Of a stretch of DNA of 64,000 nt, positions 52,201 through 59,057 are shown one piece after another. Within the stretch, counting starts at the first letter, position 1, and each line of letters begins with the position of its first letter. The notes under the pieces were generated by a model, which worked only from the letters and a program-made list of their open reading frames with translations, was not told the DNA's origin and ran no database searches. A program made the translations under genes and the position numbers. The stretch lies in assembly GCF_000403395.2 (NCBI RefSeq), contig NZ_KE159657.1, positions 821,091 through 885,090 of the forward strand. The letters are read 5' to 3'. The DNA comes from Anaerotruncus sp. G3(2012). GTDB taxonomy: Bacteria; Bacillota; Clostridia; Oscillospirales; Ruminococcaceae.

Positions 52201-54340
52201 TAATGCCCTCTATAATGATGGCCTGGCGTGGGAAGAGCTGATGAAGCTGATGTACAGGACCCACGGAATCGACGAAGCGGACCTTGAAAAGTCTGCCTCG
52301 AGACACAATATCCGGTATATGCGGATGTTCGGCAACGCCTTCATGTATGCAAGCGGAAGTCATATCGGCATCGGATACGGTTCCTGCTCTGGGATGATCG
52401 GCGGCAGGCCGACCACAGTCACCGGGGCGAACAATGCCAACGGACTGTTTGGATGGGGCATCCAGCACGAGATTGGACATGTGATGGATACCCTCGGAAA
52501 AGCCGAGATCACCAACAATATCTATTCTCTCTTCGCCCAGACCTACGATGGCAGGAACAACGCGCTGAATTCCCGTCTGGAAAACTCGAACAAGTACGAG
52601 GCAATCTTCCAGAAGGTCACTTCCGGACAGAAGGGGATGGCGAACGACGTGTTTGTCAGCCTTGGTATGTACTGGCAGCTGCATCTGGCGTATGACGGTC
52701 CGGATGACAACTTCTACAACGAGCTGAACAAGATCGGCGGCGGGGACGCGAACTTTATGGCCGCAGCCAGCCAGGTCTCGGGCAAAGACCTCAGTGAATT
52801 CTTCCGGAGCTGGGGCCTGGAGCCGAGCGGTCAGGGCGGTGGCGCCGAGGAGCGCAAGATTCAGTATCTGACCGATGAATCCCGCAGAGAGCGTATTGCC
52901 GGGACATCCAGGCAGTCCGGATCGGTTGGGATCAGCGCATCGTACAATGCTGCAACCAAAAAAGCGACCGTCAGCGTCACTCCTGCATCGGGGGCCAAGA
53001 TGCTTGGCTATGAGATCAGCCGTACACTGAACGGCAAGACCGAACCGGTAGCGTTCCTCTCGGCAAAATCCGGAAAAACTACATGGGATGATTCACTCGG
53101 TTCGGTAAACAACAAGGCGGTTACCTATTCAGTCAAGGCGGTTGATATCCTCGGTTATGTTATTGCGGAGGATTCCGCACCAGAGCTCAAGGTTGAGCAT
53201 AACAATCTGATTGAGAAAGGGAAGTATACCACAAGTTTGGCGGACGGTCTTTTGACTGTTGATTTCGGGAGTAGCCCACAGTCGATCGCTGGCATCGTAT
53301 TCAATGAATTCCCAGCAGCAGGGCAGACGGCAGCCGTTTCGGGCGAAAGTTCCTCGTCTGACATAACAGAGACCTCAAGCAGCCCGTCAGAAAACACTTC
53401 TTCCGATCCCACACAGAGTACAGATGAATCCTCGAGCAGTGCATCGGAAAATGCTTCTTCCGCTTCTTCACAGAGTGAATCCGAAGTATCGGGAAGTTCG
53501 ACGGAAAATACTTCTTCTGCCCCAGCATCGGGTATGGATGAACCGTCGAATAGTCAGCCCAATGCTCCGGTAAAGGACAGCGGCCCTGGATTCCCGGTAA
53601 TTACAGAAGAAGAAACCCCGGTAAAAGCAGCGGAAAGTGGGACTGTCAAAGTTGTGGTCACCGATGCAGCCGGCAAGAAGACAACAGTGCTGGAAATCAG
53701 CTATGAGGAAATCCGCAAGGATCCTGCGAAACTGCGGTTCTTCACCCGGAAAGAAGCGGATGGAAGCATCTGCCCGTTTGATGCAAAGACAATTGAAGTC
53801 AGCGGCCTGCCAGCAGGCATCTCTGCTGAGAAGATTGACTTTGCAGCGTATCCCGGAGACAATATCGAATTTGGCATCAATGGGATCGGGATTCTGGGCA
53901 GGAGCTATGGTGAGATTGCATCAGGCAAACTCATCGTAACCGGCAGCTTCCGCGGCAACCCGGTGTTCAATACCATCCGGGTTTATGGCAAGAGCCAGAA
54001 TGTTGATTATACGGGAGAGGAGCAGAACGACACCGAGACCGACAAGGTTCCGCTCGAAGGTGAGATCTATCTCTTTGCCGCAATGCCCAAAGAAGGGGAT
54101 ATGGCGGAGATCGACAACGGCCTCTGGATCTTTGTTCCCAAACAGCAGAGCGATACAACAGGCTCTGTACAGGAAGATGGTTCTGCGGCATGTGCCGGCA
54201 GCATACTCCCAACTCAGATCATGGCGGAGCTCCATCGGAAGGATGTCCCAGAGGGGGGGAACGGCCGTATCACAAGCGATACCCGCTGGATTCCTTCTCC
54301 CACATACGAGTCGATGCCCACGATCATACTGGAGGATTAA
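49202..54340 (+). CDS. Secreted M60-type (enhancin-like) metallopeptidase with dockerin-like repeat and FN3 domains
   Basis: This 1712-residue exported protein has a signal peptide at 1-24 (ending AYA). A beta-rich domain occupies 26-165. A dockerin-like pair of calcium loops lies at about 169-222 (GDVTGDQKIDQTDFSKI and DADLNFDGKVDITDIALV). A discoidin-like domain follows at about 228-385, two fibronectin III domains at about 397-478 and 483-569, and a second discoidin-like domain at about 575-755. The M60 gluzincin domain spans about 830-1220, with zinc motif HEIGH at 1089-1093 and a downstream helix with Asn-Asn-Ile-Tyr. Then come a further beta domain, a Ser/Glu/Thr linker (about 1375-1455) and a C-terminal domain. 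M60 enzymes cleave O-glycosylated mucin-type proteins, so host glycoprotein degradation is inferred. The next gene starts 6 bases on. Confidence 0.88.
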   Translation: MKRMLTGFLSAALVLSGFPLPAYAQEPLEVINVMSSPAQNAGRLSVVLQMGYREAAETLAKRNLALTLTGDNNESCRLELSKIGSEQKFSFGGKEAKVKLTLHNPQDVPLAGNDKVGFYLLEFFDLPRNLKYRVSFEGDGYSSFTSQELSINEYVPKLCVSAESGGFALGDVTGDQKIDQTDFSKISAALGKSSGDADLNFDGKVDITDIALVHHNMGAKRPAEVYEGAMVTAGILDTDAIAQELSKSGVQLEGSLEDLFEDNGQAVKLVNTKGGPLQIPITFETPKVMGQIEIVSPSINGAPEKGNAQIEYEDGTTEQITFDNTSPAGAHAIERSPGDSTVVIKLNKRVPVKKITITIEKVIGENGKVSYTVIEKIEFLRDIIPDNIDLGASIPKNVYAEPGAKQASLTWRAVDNVDGYIVKYGLSANALNKQLRVGTNEAVITGLENLKTYYFTVSAYSGEWTGDPSATVTCVPQPNKAPLPPDNLSLTPEDSAIVVNWKNAEDAEFYNVYYKASSESEFKLAKEKQAGTSFRVSGLTNDVSYDFYVTAGNKIGFSKPSLTATGKPEKETLKIPELPTLNRIPNSAIIRAELENKNNVSSEYDGKFDIKWVYDGDFETHWTARAWWESSRITFEFDEEKSMDYLIYVPRLNKGFPESLQRYSIAAWDKDGNMTWLTADEGKLGNRPEGNVGSAPIVRNNPKETGYAILPFKRNDHIKKISVLVRQGDGTPQPSSLAEIAFYTYDDIDDSIRSLFTDNTYTAVASGATQAKIDELRARLESGDGYYVNKEILLDELSLAESLLKGDKSGIGAVMDQVQSRDSSRDPKKINTFQPLGVTAEAGKQIVVYAQIPEGETVNLIPTQHFAEAARWSGSAIKLENGRNIITIPRLNDVSPQKGGSLYLQYSGSKASEIKMQVRGGNKIPVLELSDWHEIGESEVKARISAYVSELESYYTSKLSGMNNNTLQTHILNATEIAFPHVLLSLPASQVRAGLGSNGANALYNDGLAWEELMKLMYRTHGIDEADLEKSASRHNIRYMRMFGNAFMYASGSHIGIGYGSCSGMIGGRPTTVTGANNANGLFGWGIQHEIGHVMDTLGKAEITNNIYSLFAQTYDGRNNALNSRLENSNKYEAIFQKVTSGQKGMANDVFVSLGMYWQLHLAYDGPDDNFYNELNKIGGGDANFMAAASQVSGKDLSEFFRSWGLEPSGQGGGAEERKIQYLTDESRRERIAGTSRQSGSVGISASYNAATKKATVSVTPASGAKMLGYEISRTLNGKTEPVAFLSAKSGKTTWDDSLGSVNNKAVTYSVKAVDILGYVIAEDSAPELKVEHNNLIEKGKYTTSLADGLLTVDFGSSPQSIAGIVFNEFPAAGQTAAVSGESSSSDITETSSSPSENTSSDPTQSTDESSSSASENASSASSQSESEVSGSSTENTSSAPASGMDEPSNSQPNAPVKDSGPGFPVITEEETPVKAAESGTVKVVVTDAAGKKTTVLEISYEEIRKDPAKLRFFTRKEADGSICPFDAKTIEVSGLPAGISAEKIDFAAYPGDNIEFGINGIGILGRSYGEIASGKLIVTGSFRGNPVFNTIRVYGKSQNVDYTGEEQNDTETDKVPLEGEIYLFAAMPKEGDMAEIDNGLWIFVPKQQSDTTGSVQEDGSAACAGSILPTQIMAELHRKDVPEGGNGRITSDTRWIPSPTYESMPTIILED

Positions 54341-54346
54341 ACACAG

Positions 54347-55756
54347 ATGAAACAGCTAGGAAAGTTTATGGGCGTACTGCTTGCGGCAGTGACAGCGATT
54401 TCCTGTTGTGCGATGGCGGCATTTGCCGCTGTCGCACAACAGCCCCGAATCGTTCTGAAGGAAAGCGGCGTACGCAACCAGTATATCCTGCGTCTGGAGG
54501 AGTTCAGCAGCAGGTTTGAATCGGTGCAGTTTGATATCTGCATCGACCGCCAGGTGAATGCGCCGGAGGTAACCTGGAGGGACAATTCCTCGGCGCATTT
54601 CCAGAGAATCGACACAAGCCAGAAAGACGGAAAAACAATCCTGACGGTTTATATTGACCGGCTCAGGCCGATTGCCAACAGCAACAGCATAGAGCTTGCG
54701 GAGCTGACATTTGACCAGTCAATCCCGAGCTCCCGGATTTCAGTCGGGAACGAGATGATCGCACTGGATGGGGATCAGGAAAAAACGGTCTTTCAGAATC
54801 CGACGTTGAAGGTCACTGGATCGACTGCGGGGAGCAGCAGTTCTAGCAGCAGCTCGGGTGGCAATCGAGGCGGCGGAGGCGGCTCCGATTCTGATTCGGA
54901 TGATTCTTCTTCCGATAGCAGCAAAACCCTTGATTGGGATGACGTTTCCAGCCGTGTCACAGAAAGTGACGGACAGAAAGTGCTGACCATCCGCGTCCGG
55001 GAGGGACAGGTGATCGGGCATGAGATCTTCCGCCAGGCCGCACAGAAGGGAATTCAGCTAGTACTTGATTACGGAGATTACATCTGGACTTTCCATATCA
55101 CCAAGGGAATTTCGATTCCCACCAACCGGATGTATTATGATTTTTCGATTGAGAAGATACGGTATAAGAACCTTTCCGCAGCGGTGGAAAACACCGATCT
55201 GGTGCAGTTTGAGATTGCTTATAGCGGACAGCTTCCTTGTGAAGCGACGCTCTCTTACCGAGTAGGCAGTCACTATGTTGGGGAGACAGCGCATCTTTCC
55301 TACTATAATGAAAATGAAGCGACCCTCGACTATCTGGAGAGTGCAAAAGTGGCGTCGAACGGCATGATAGATTACACGTTTACCCATGCGTCCAAATATG
55401 TGATTGCTTCCAAAGATGTTTGGGAACCGCCGGCACAGCAGCAACAGCAGGGCGGAACCACAGCTCCATCTGGATCGACCGGTTCTGCTGGAGGAAGCTC
55501 TAATGTCACAGTTCCGCCTGAGGATGAGGTTGAAGAACCGGATGAATCCGATGAGCCTGACGAGGAAGTCCCCTCCGAAAGTGAGCCGGACGATCTTGAG
55601 CCGGAACAGCCGGTGGATGCAGAGGTCGAGGAGCCCAGCAGAGGCGGTACAAACTGGATTCTGCCGGTGGTGATCCTGCTGCTGATCGCAGGAGCTGTCG
55701 GTGTGGCAGTGGTAATCATCCTCCGAGTGCGTGCCAACAGGGAAGATGATTATTAA
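54347..55756 (+). CDS. Membrane-anchored surface protein with possible cohesin-like domain
   Basis: This 469-residue protein has a signal peptide at 1-27. Residues 28-165 are a beta-sandwich-like domain (RIVLKESGVRNQYILRLEEF, FESVQFDICIDRQVNAPEV, GKTILTVYIDRLRPIANSNS, IELAELTF). The strand order and the idea 'self-bounded segment, then expression of a variable, then gain of order' resembles cohesins, but similarity is weak. A Ser/Gly/Asp linker (165-205) leads to a second domain (205-365) ending in DYTFTHASKYVIASKD, a common Firmicutes surface-domain ending. A Pro/Glu/Asp stalk (380-435), a membrane helix (437-459) and a short basic tail follow. The ribosome site GGAGG overlaps the M60 stop, so the two are translated together. 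If it binds the M60 dockerin it would anchor the enzyme; this is a hypothesis. Confidence 0.7.
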   Translation: MKQLGKFMGVLLAAVTAISCCAMAAFAAVAQQPRIVLKESGVRNQYILRLEEFSSRFESVQFDICIDRQVNAPEVTWRDNSSAHFQRIDTSQKDGKTILTVYIDRLRPIANSNSIELAELTFDQSIPSSRISVGNEMIALDGDQEKTVFQNPTLKVTGSTAGSSSSSSSSGGNRGGGGGSDSDSDDSSSDSSKTLDWDDVSSRVTESDGQKVLTIRVREGQVIGHEIFRQAAQKGIQLVLDYGDYIWTFHITKGISIPTNRMYYDFSIEKIRYKNLSAAVENTDLVQFEIAYSGQLPCEATLSYRVGSHYVGETAHLSYYNENEATLDYLESAKVASNGMIDYTFTHASKYVIASKDVWEPPAQQQQQGGTTAPSGSTGSAGGSSNVTVPPEDEVEEPDESDEPDEEVPSESEPDDLEPEQPVDAEVEEPSRGGTNWILPVVILLLIAGAVGVAVVIILRVRANREDDY

Positions 55757-55812
55757 AAATGTTATAAAAGCGCTGGCCAATAGGCCAACTGCATGAGTCC
55801 TGATGATGTTAT

Positions 55813-55852
55813 GAGCGGGGTATGTTTTATACCCCGCTCAACATATATTTTT
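55813..55852 (+). terminator. Terminator of the M60 operon
   Basis: GAGCGGGGTAT / ATACCCCGCTC (11 bp) is followed by AACATATATTTTT. Confidence 0.88.
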
Positions 55853-55864
55853 GGGAGAATTGTT

Positions 55865-57487
55865 TCAGCCAGTGAATAAAATAAAAGCCTGCCTACAAAA
55901 TCTGTAGACAGGCTCATGGCGGGCCACATTATCTATTATCCGAACGCGAGCCGCCTTGTTTTCACTGCGAGCAGCAGCCTCTGGACCGCTTTCCGCGTCC
56001 TGATTTTCCAAGTCCTCCAAGTCGTCGCACATATCCATATAAGATACCTGCTTACTGTCTTTAATATTGTAGTAAATTACGATCTTGTCATCGTAGACAT
56101 ACACTGAATTTATAAATACGTCGATAATTCTTTTTCTAAAAAAGCTGTCGCATGGATCTCCATCACAAAATGTTTTCAGCCATGCCATGATTTGTTCTTT
56201 CGAATAGTGTATACCATTGACCAGACGTAGCCTTGAAAGATCGAGCTCTATATCGGCCTTTTGGCTTTCCAGCAACTCGATTTTATCAAAGAAACGCTTG
56301 CGAACGTGTGGAGAGTCAGATTCTATCGAAGCGTCGACAGCGTTGGCGATCTCTCTTTCCAGCTTGTCGATCTGGCGTTCCATATCTTTTATTTTATTGC
56401 CGCCAAACTCTTTTTCGTACTGTTCAACAAGACGGCCGGCAATGTAGTCAATGCGGGAAGGGGTGAGCACATATTCGGCGGTCTGCTCTACGACATACCA
56501 TTCGAGGAAATCCTTTTTCTCGTTGTGTTTCTTGCAGGTATGCAGCCTTTTTCGCTGGCCGCAAGCGTAATAGTGATGAAGCACCCCTGTTTTGCTGGTG
56601 CCGCAATCCCCGACCAGTCGCGTACCGCAATAACCGCAGAAGACTTTACCCTGCAACAGGTATTCTTCCCGCGCCTTTTTTATAGCAGGGGCATGACGCA
56701 GCCTGTCCAGCTGTTTCTGTACTTGGAGAAAAGTTTGTTCATCAATAAGGGCCTCACAGCCTCCGGTGACTTCCATGCCGTTATGCACATACTCTCCTAT
56801 GTATTTCCGGTTGCGCAAAGCATGTTGGAGGCTGGATAGGGACATTGGCCGGCCATAGTAGTTCTTTACCCCGCGTGCATTGAGTTCATCCATAATCTGT
56901 TTTTTTGATATACCGGATGCATATTGCTCAAAAATCCATTTTATGATGGGCGCCTTTTCTTCGTCGGCCACAAGCCGCTTGTTCTGGATTTTGAAGCCGA
57001 AAGGGGGGATGCCGCCTATGTAAGTTCCTTTTATCGCACTTTCCCTCTGTCCGCGTTTCACATGCTTGGACAGATTCGCGCTGTAATACTCGGCAAGGCT
57101 TTCCAGCATCCCTTCGAGCATGATTCCTTCCGGATCATCGCTGATGTGTTCGGTTGCGGATACTACGCGAACGCCGCTTTTCTTTAGACGGTGCTTGTAG
57201 TTTGCGCTGTCGAAGCGGTTGCGGGCAAACCGATCCAATTTCCAGACAATCACAGCTGAAAATTGCCCTTTGGGGGCATCAGAAATCATGCGTTGGAAAT
57301 CGGGGCGATCGTCAGACCGCCCCGTCAGCGCACGATCGACATATTCATGAATGACGACATATCCTTCACGCTGGGCGTAGGCATAGCAATCGCGCAGCTG
57401 TCCTTCGATGCTTTGTTCGGTTTGTCCATGGCTGGAATAACGGGCGTATATAACCGCGTTTCGGGCGGTGGCTCCTGCATGTTTCAT
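55865..57487 (-). CDS. Large serine recombinase (integrase)
   Basis: This 540-residue site-specific recombinase has a catalytic resolvase domain starting NAVIYARYSSHGQTEQSIEG, with the active-site Ser in RYSS and later VIVWKLDRFARNRFD. A recombinase domain (GTYIGGIPPFGFKIQN) follows, then a zinc ribbon (VFCGYCGTRLVGD with later Cys in HHYYACGQ and HTCKKH). A coiled coil (about 370-430) controls directionality in this group. The start at 57487 has AAAGGGGATTTTTT upstream; the frame to 57511 is longer without support. The last 18 codons run through a terminator-like hairpin at 55886-55914. Confidence 0.93.
   Translation of the reverse strand: MKHAGATARNAVIYARYSSHGQTEQSIEGQLRDCYAYAQREGYVVIHEYVDRALTGRSDDRPDFQRMISDAPKGQFSAVIVWKLDRFARNRFDSANYKHRLKKSGVRVVSATEHISDDPEGIMLEGMLESLAEYYSANLSKHVKRGQRESAIKGTYIGGIPPFGFKIQNKRLVADEEKAPIIKWIFEQYASGISKKQIMDELNARGVKNYYGRPMSLSSLQHALRNRKYIGEYVHNGMEVTGGCEALIDEQTFLQVQKQLDRLRHAPAIKKAREEYLLQGKVFCGYCGTRLVGDCGTSKTGVLHHYYACGQRKRLHTCKKHNEKKDFLEWYVVEQTAEYVLTPSRIDYIAGRLVEQYEKEFGGNKIKDMERQIDKLEREIANAVDASIESDSPHVRKRFFDKIELLESQKADIELDLSRLRLVNGIHYSKEQIMAWLKTFCDGDPCDSFFRKRIIDVFINSVYVYDDKIVIYYNIKDSKQVSYMDMCDDLEDLENQDAESGPEAAARSENKAARVRIIDNVARHEPVYRFCRQAFILFTG
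55879..55914 (-). terminator. Terminator hairpin overlapping the 3' end of the integrase gene
   Basis: On the minus strand AGCCTGTCTACA / TGTAGGCAGGCT (one G-U pair) is followed by TTTATTTTATT. It lies inside the coding frame, about 20-50 bases before the stop codon. Confidence 0.7.
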
Positions 57488-57568
57488 AAAAAATCCCCTT
57501 TCTTTTTGCATAAGAGTATGCTAAAATAAAGGGGCAGTAAGCTGGTGAAAATTTTACTGCCCCTATGG

Positions 57569-57609
57569 AATCCGCTTTCGGTGCTGGTAACACCGAGAGC
57601 GGATTTTTT
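57569..57609 (+). terminator. Plus-strand terminator upstream of the toxin cassette
   Basis: AATCCGCTTTCGGTG / CACCGAGAGCGGATT, a 15-base stem with one mismatch, is followed by TTTTT. No plus-strand gene ends here, so it probably insulates the cassette from read-through of an antisense integrase transcript. Confidence 0.7.
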
Positions 57610-57610
57610 G

Positions 57611-57639
57611 TAGACAAATAGGATTTCCTGTGTTATTAT
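57611..57639 (+). promoter_or_regulatory. Promoter of the putative toxin mRNA
   Basis: TAGACA (57611-57616) and TATTAT (57634-57639) are 17 bases apart. Transcription would begin near 57646, exactly at GGCGCTGCC, the 5' arm of the long-range pairing. Confidence 0.65.
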
Positions 57640-57729
57640 GTGGATGGCGCTGCCAGTAACGGGTAGGCGGTTGGTCCCTCTGTAAAGGAGGGGACTTCTC
57701 GGCCCCCTCCTTCGAGAGGGGGTGACGCT

Positions 57730-57831
57730 ATGGAATACATATGGACGCTCCTCGTTTTGTTGGCACTCGAAAGAGTGCTTCACGAAGCCCGGAAGCTCCT
57801 GAAGGAATTTCGGCGTAAAAAAAAGAAGTAA
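57730..57831 (+). CDS. Small hydrophobic/cationic peptide, putative type I toxin
   Basis: This 33-residue peptide starts MEYIWTLLVLLALERVLHEA; residues 3-16 form a short hydrophobic helix. The C-terminal third is strongly basic and ends in four lysines. Size and layout match membrane-acting type I toxins (Fst, TxpA, BsrG), but the sequence is none of these. Its AGGGGGTG ribosome site lies in the 3' arm of a hairpin (CCCCCTC/GAGGGGG at about 57703-57722). A further stem (GTCCCTC/GAGGGGAC) sits just upstream. The mRNA's 5' segments at 57646-57654 and 57668-57680 are complementary to 57894-57902 and 57875-57887. An antisense promoter lies downstream. The function is inferred from architecture only. 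Confidence 0.6.
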   Translation: MEYIWTLLVLLALERVLHEARKLLKEFRRKKKK

Positions 57832-57906
57832 CCGCCCACGTCCCAATGTTTGCGGTTACTTCTTGTAACTACACGAGGGGCTAACCGTCTATCGGCAGCG
57901 CCTTCT
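57817..57906 (-). ncRNA. Putative antisense antitoxin RNA
   Basis: A consensus promoter on the minus strand (TTGACA at 57936-57941, TATAAT at 57913-57918, spacing 17) would start a transcript near 57906. About 90 bases later an intrinsic terminator follows: a 13-bp perfect stem (AAGAAGTAACCGC and its complement, 57823-57835 and 57852-57864) then T residues from 57824. The RNA covers the stop codon and 3' end of the 33-residue ORF, and the 3' arm of the mRNA's long-range helix. This resembles RatA opposite txpA or SR4 opposite bsrG. Confidence 0.65.
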
Positions 57907-57912
57907 GTTTTT

Positions 57913-57941
57913 ATTATAACCGCATAATATGAAATTGTCAA
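57913..57941 (-). promoter_or_regulatory. Antisense RNA promoter
   Basis: The minus-strand sequence is TTGACA, 17 bases, TATAAT: both hexamers are exact consensus. Confidence 0.85.
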
Positions 57942-57945
57942 TCGG

Positions 57946-57982
57946 CCGCTTCCGGTTACTTGCCGGGGGCGGCTTTTTTATT
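57946..57982 (+). terminator. Plus-strand terminator downstream of the toxin cassette
   Basis: GCCGC-TT-CCGG ... CCGG-GG-GCGGC forms an interrupted stem followed by TTTTTTATTTTTT. It could also end toxin mRNA that passes the first, long-range terminator (U-rich stretch 57903-57917). Confidence 0.75.
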
Positions 57983-58048
57983 TTTTCAGCAAATTGCAGA
58001 TGTCTATGACCTTGCACTGCTCTCCTGTTCGTTTGAGCGGGGGATTTT

Positions 58049-58567
58049 TTATGCTGGTTTTGCCCCGACGGATTCTTTCACAGACGAGGTCGGGGATTCC
58101 TGAATCTTTTCGGCAAGAAATTGAGCTCGCGCCATTGCCGCGAATTTATCTGCTTCTTGTTCTATAGCGTTTTCTGATAGTTGAGTCGACTTTTTCTTCC
58201 CTTGGAAAGCGCGGTTTTGGGCCAGCCGTCGGATGTATTCAATCACACCCTTTCGATCCTTATCATCAAGTTGGACAAATTCTAAGATGATTTGTTTTTC
58301 CATGTCTCCTAAGTGAAACTCTTTCACTAGCTGATCTATACTTGTCTCCGGTGTTGGCAGAAATACTTCTCCATCCTCGATTCGAAGCCATTCTTCAGAA
58401 ATATTGAATGTTTTGCAGATGTTATTAAAAGCTGATGCTGAAGGGTTTCTGCGTCCGGTTTCATAGTTAGTAAGAACATTTGCTGTCGTGCCAATACGGC
58501 CCGCAAACTCTTGTTGTGTAAGGCCCAAGTCTTTACGTACTTTTCTTATACGTTCACCCAAAGTCAA
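58049..58567 (-). CDS. XRE-family transcriptional repressor of the element
   Basis: This 172-residue regulator has an N-terminal helix-turn-helix (GERIRKVRKDLGLTQQEFAG, then NVLTNYETGRRNPS). A helical middle (LVKEFHLGDMEKQIILEFVQ) probably dimerises, and the tail is Lys/Ser/Ala-rich. A TTG at 58567 follows GGAGGAAGGAACTA; no better ATG is available. It is divergent from the early operon and its own promoter carries the same CGTC-containing sites, so it is likely the maintenance repressor (CI-like) acting on both promoters. Confidence 0.88.
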   Translation of the reverse strand: MTLGERIRKVRKDLGLTQQEFAGRIGTTANVLTNYETGRRNPSASAFNNICKTFNISEEWLRIEDGEVFLPTPETSIDQLVKEFHLGDMEKQIILEFVQLDDKDRKGVIEYIRRLAQNRAFQGKKKSTQLSENAIEQEADKFAAMARAQFLAEKIQESPTSSVKESVGAKPA

Positions 58568-58597
58568 TAGTTCCTTCCTCCTTCCTTATTGCTATTA

Positions 58598-58698
58598 GTA
58601 TAGTGCTGAAATACGTCATTGTCAAGTTTTTTCTTCTATGGCGTAAATCTATATTGACAAATTCGTCTTAAGCGAATATAATAACGTCATAGACGTCT
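58598..58698. promoter_or_regulatory. Divergent promoter/operator switch of the element
   Basis: Minus promoter for the repressor: TTGACA, 17 bases, TATACT (58598-58626). Plus promoter for the early genes: TTGACA (58655-58660), 17 bases, TATAAT (58678-58683). Palindromes lie at the plus promoter: ATTCG-TCTTAAG-CGAAT in the spacer, and ACGTC-ATA-GACGT just after the -10. A TACGTCA half-site lies in the repressor promoter. The repeated CGTC half-site points to a common operator. Confidence 0.8.
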
Positions 58699-58736
58699 CA
58701 ATATTCTGATATTCAAAGAAAGTGAGGTTAAATTTT

Positions 58737-58910
58737 ATGAGCGAACAGCAAAAGCAGGATTCTCGGGAGCTTGCAATCCTGTTAGAAGAGCTTTCCAACG
58801 AGGATTGTCTTCGGATTCAGGGCGTAATTGCTGGGATACGGCTAGCACGCAAACTTTCCTTTTGCCCCGGCAGGAGCGATGATCTGAAGAGCGTACCACG
58901 CAGCGCATAA
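58737..58910 (+). CDS. Small early-operon protein, unknown
   Basis: This 57-residue protein is mostly helical (SRELAILLEELSNEDCLRIQ, then GVIAGIRLARKL). It is the first gene after the early promoter. Its position suits a Cro-like or anti-repressor partner, and the central helix is similar to the dimerisation end of element repressors, but no HTH is visible. The ATG at 58737 follows GTGAGGTTAAATTTT; the frame opens at 58722. Confidence 0.6.
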   Translation: MSEQQKQDSRELAILLEELSNEDCLRIQGVIAGIRLARKLSFCPGRSDDLKSVPRSA

Positions 58911-58914
58911 AAAA

Positions 58915-58931
58915 GCCGCCCGGCGGGCGGC
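58915..58931. repeat. GC hairpin next to a ribosome site, copy 1 of 3
   Basis: GCCGCCC-GGC-GGGCGGC lies 5 bases before the AGGAGG of the 58950 ORF. On the minus strand it is followed by TTTTTT, making it a good terminator for the 59041-59439 gene. Confidence 0.75.
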
Positions 58932-58949
58932 GGAGAGGAGGTGCTGGAG

Positions 58950-59057
58950 ATGACAGGTCATATGATCACAATCATTTTTAACTCGGTTACAGCAGTGTGT
59001 AATATTATCGTTATGATACTTTTCTATGTATGGTATGGTCCTAACGCAAAACGATAG
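58950..59057 (+). CDS. 35-residue membrane peptide
   Basis: This short ORF was found by direct translation: MTGHMITIIFNSVTAVCNII, then a hydrophobic VMILFYVWYG and a basic end (PNAKR). Nearly the whole chain is one membrane helix. The ribosome site AGGAGGTGCTGGAG is excellent. Its end overlaps the convergent 59041 gene by 17 bases. It could be a membrane-active or lysis-timing peptide; no family was recognised. Confidence 0.55.
   Translation: MTGHMITIIFNSVTAVCNIIVMILFYVWYGPNAKR

Noticed and set aside
57484..57846. 120-codon minus-strand frame over the toxin cassette
   Set aside because: It is antisense to structured RNA elements and contains no recognisable domain; no ribosome site is seen.
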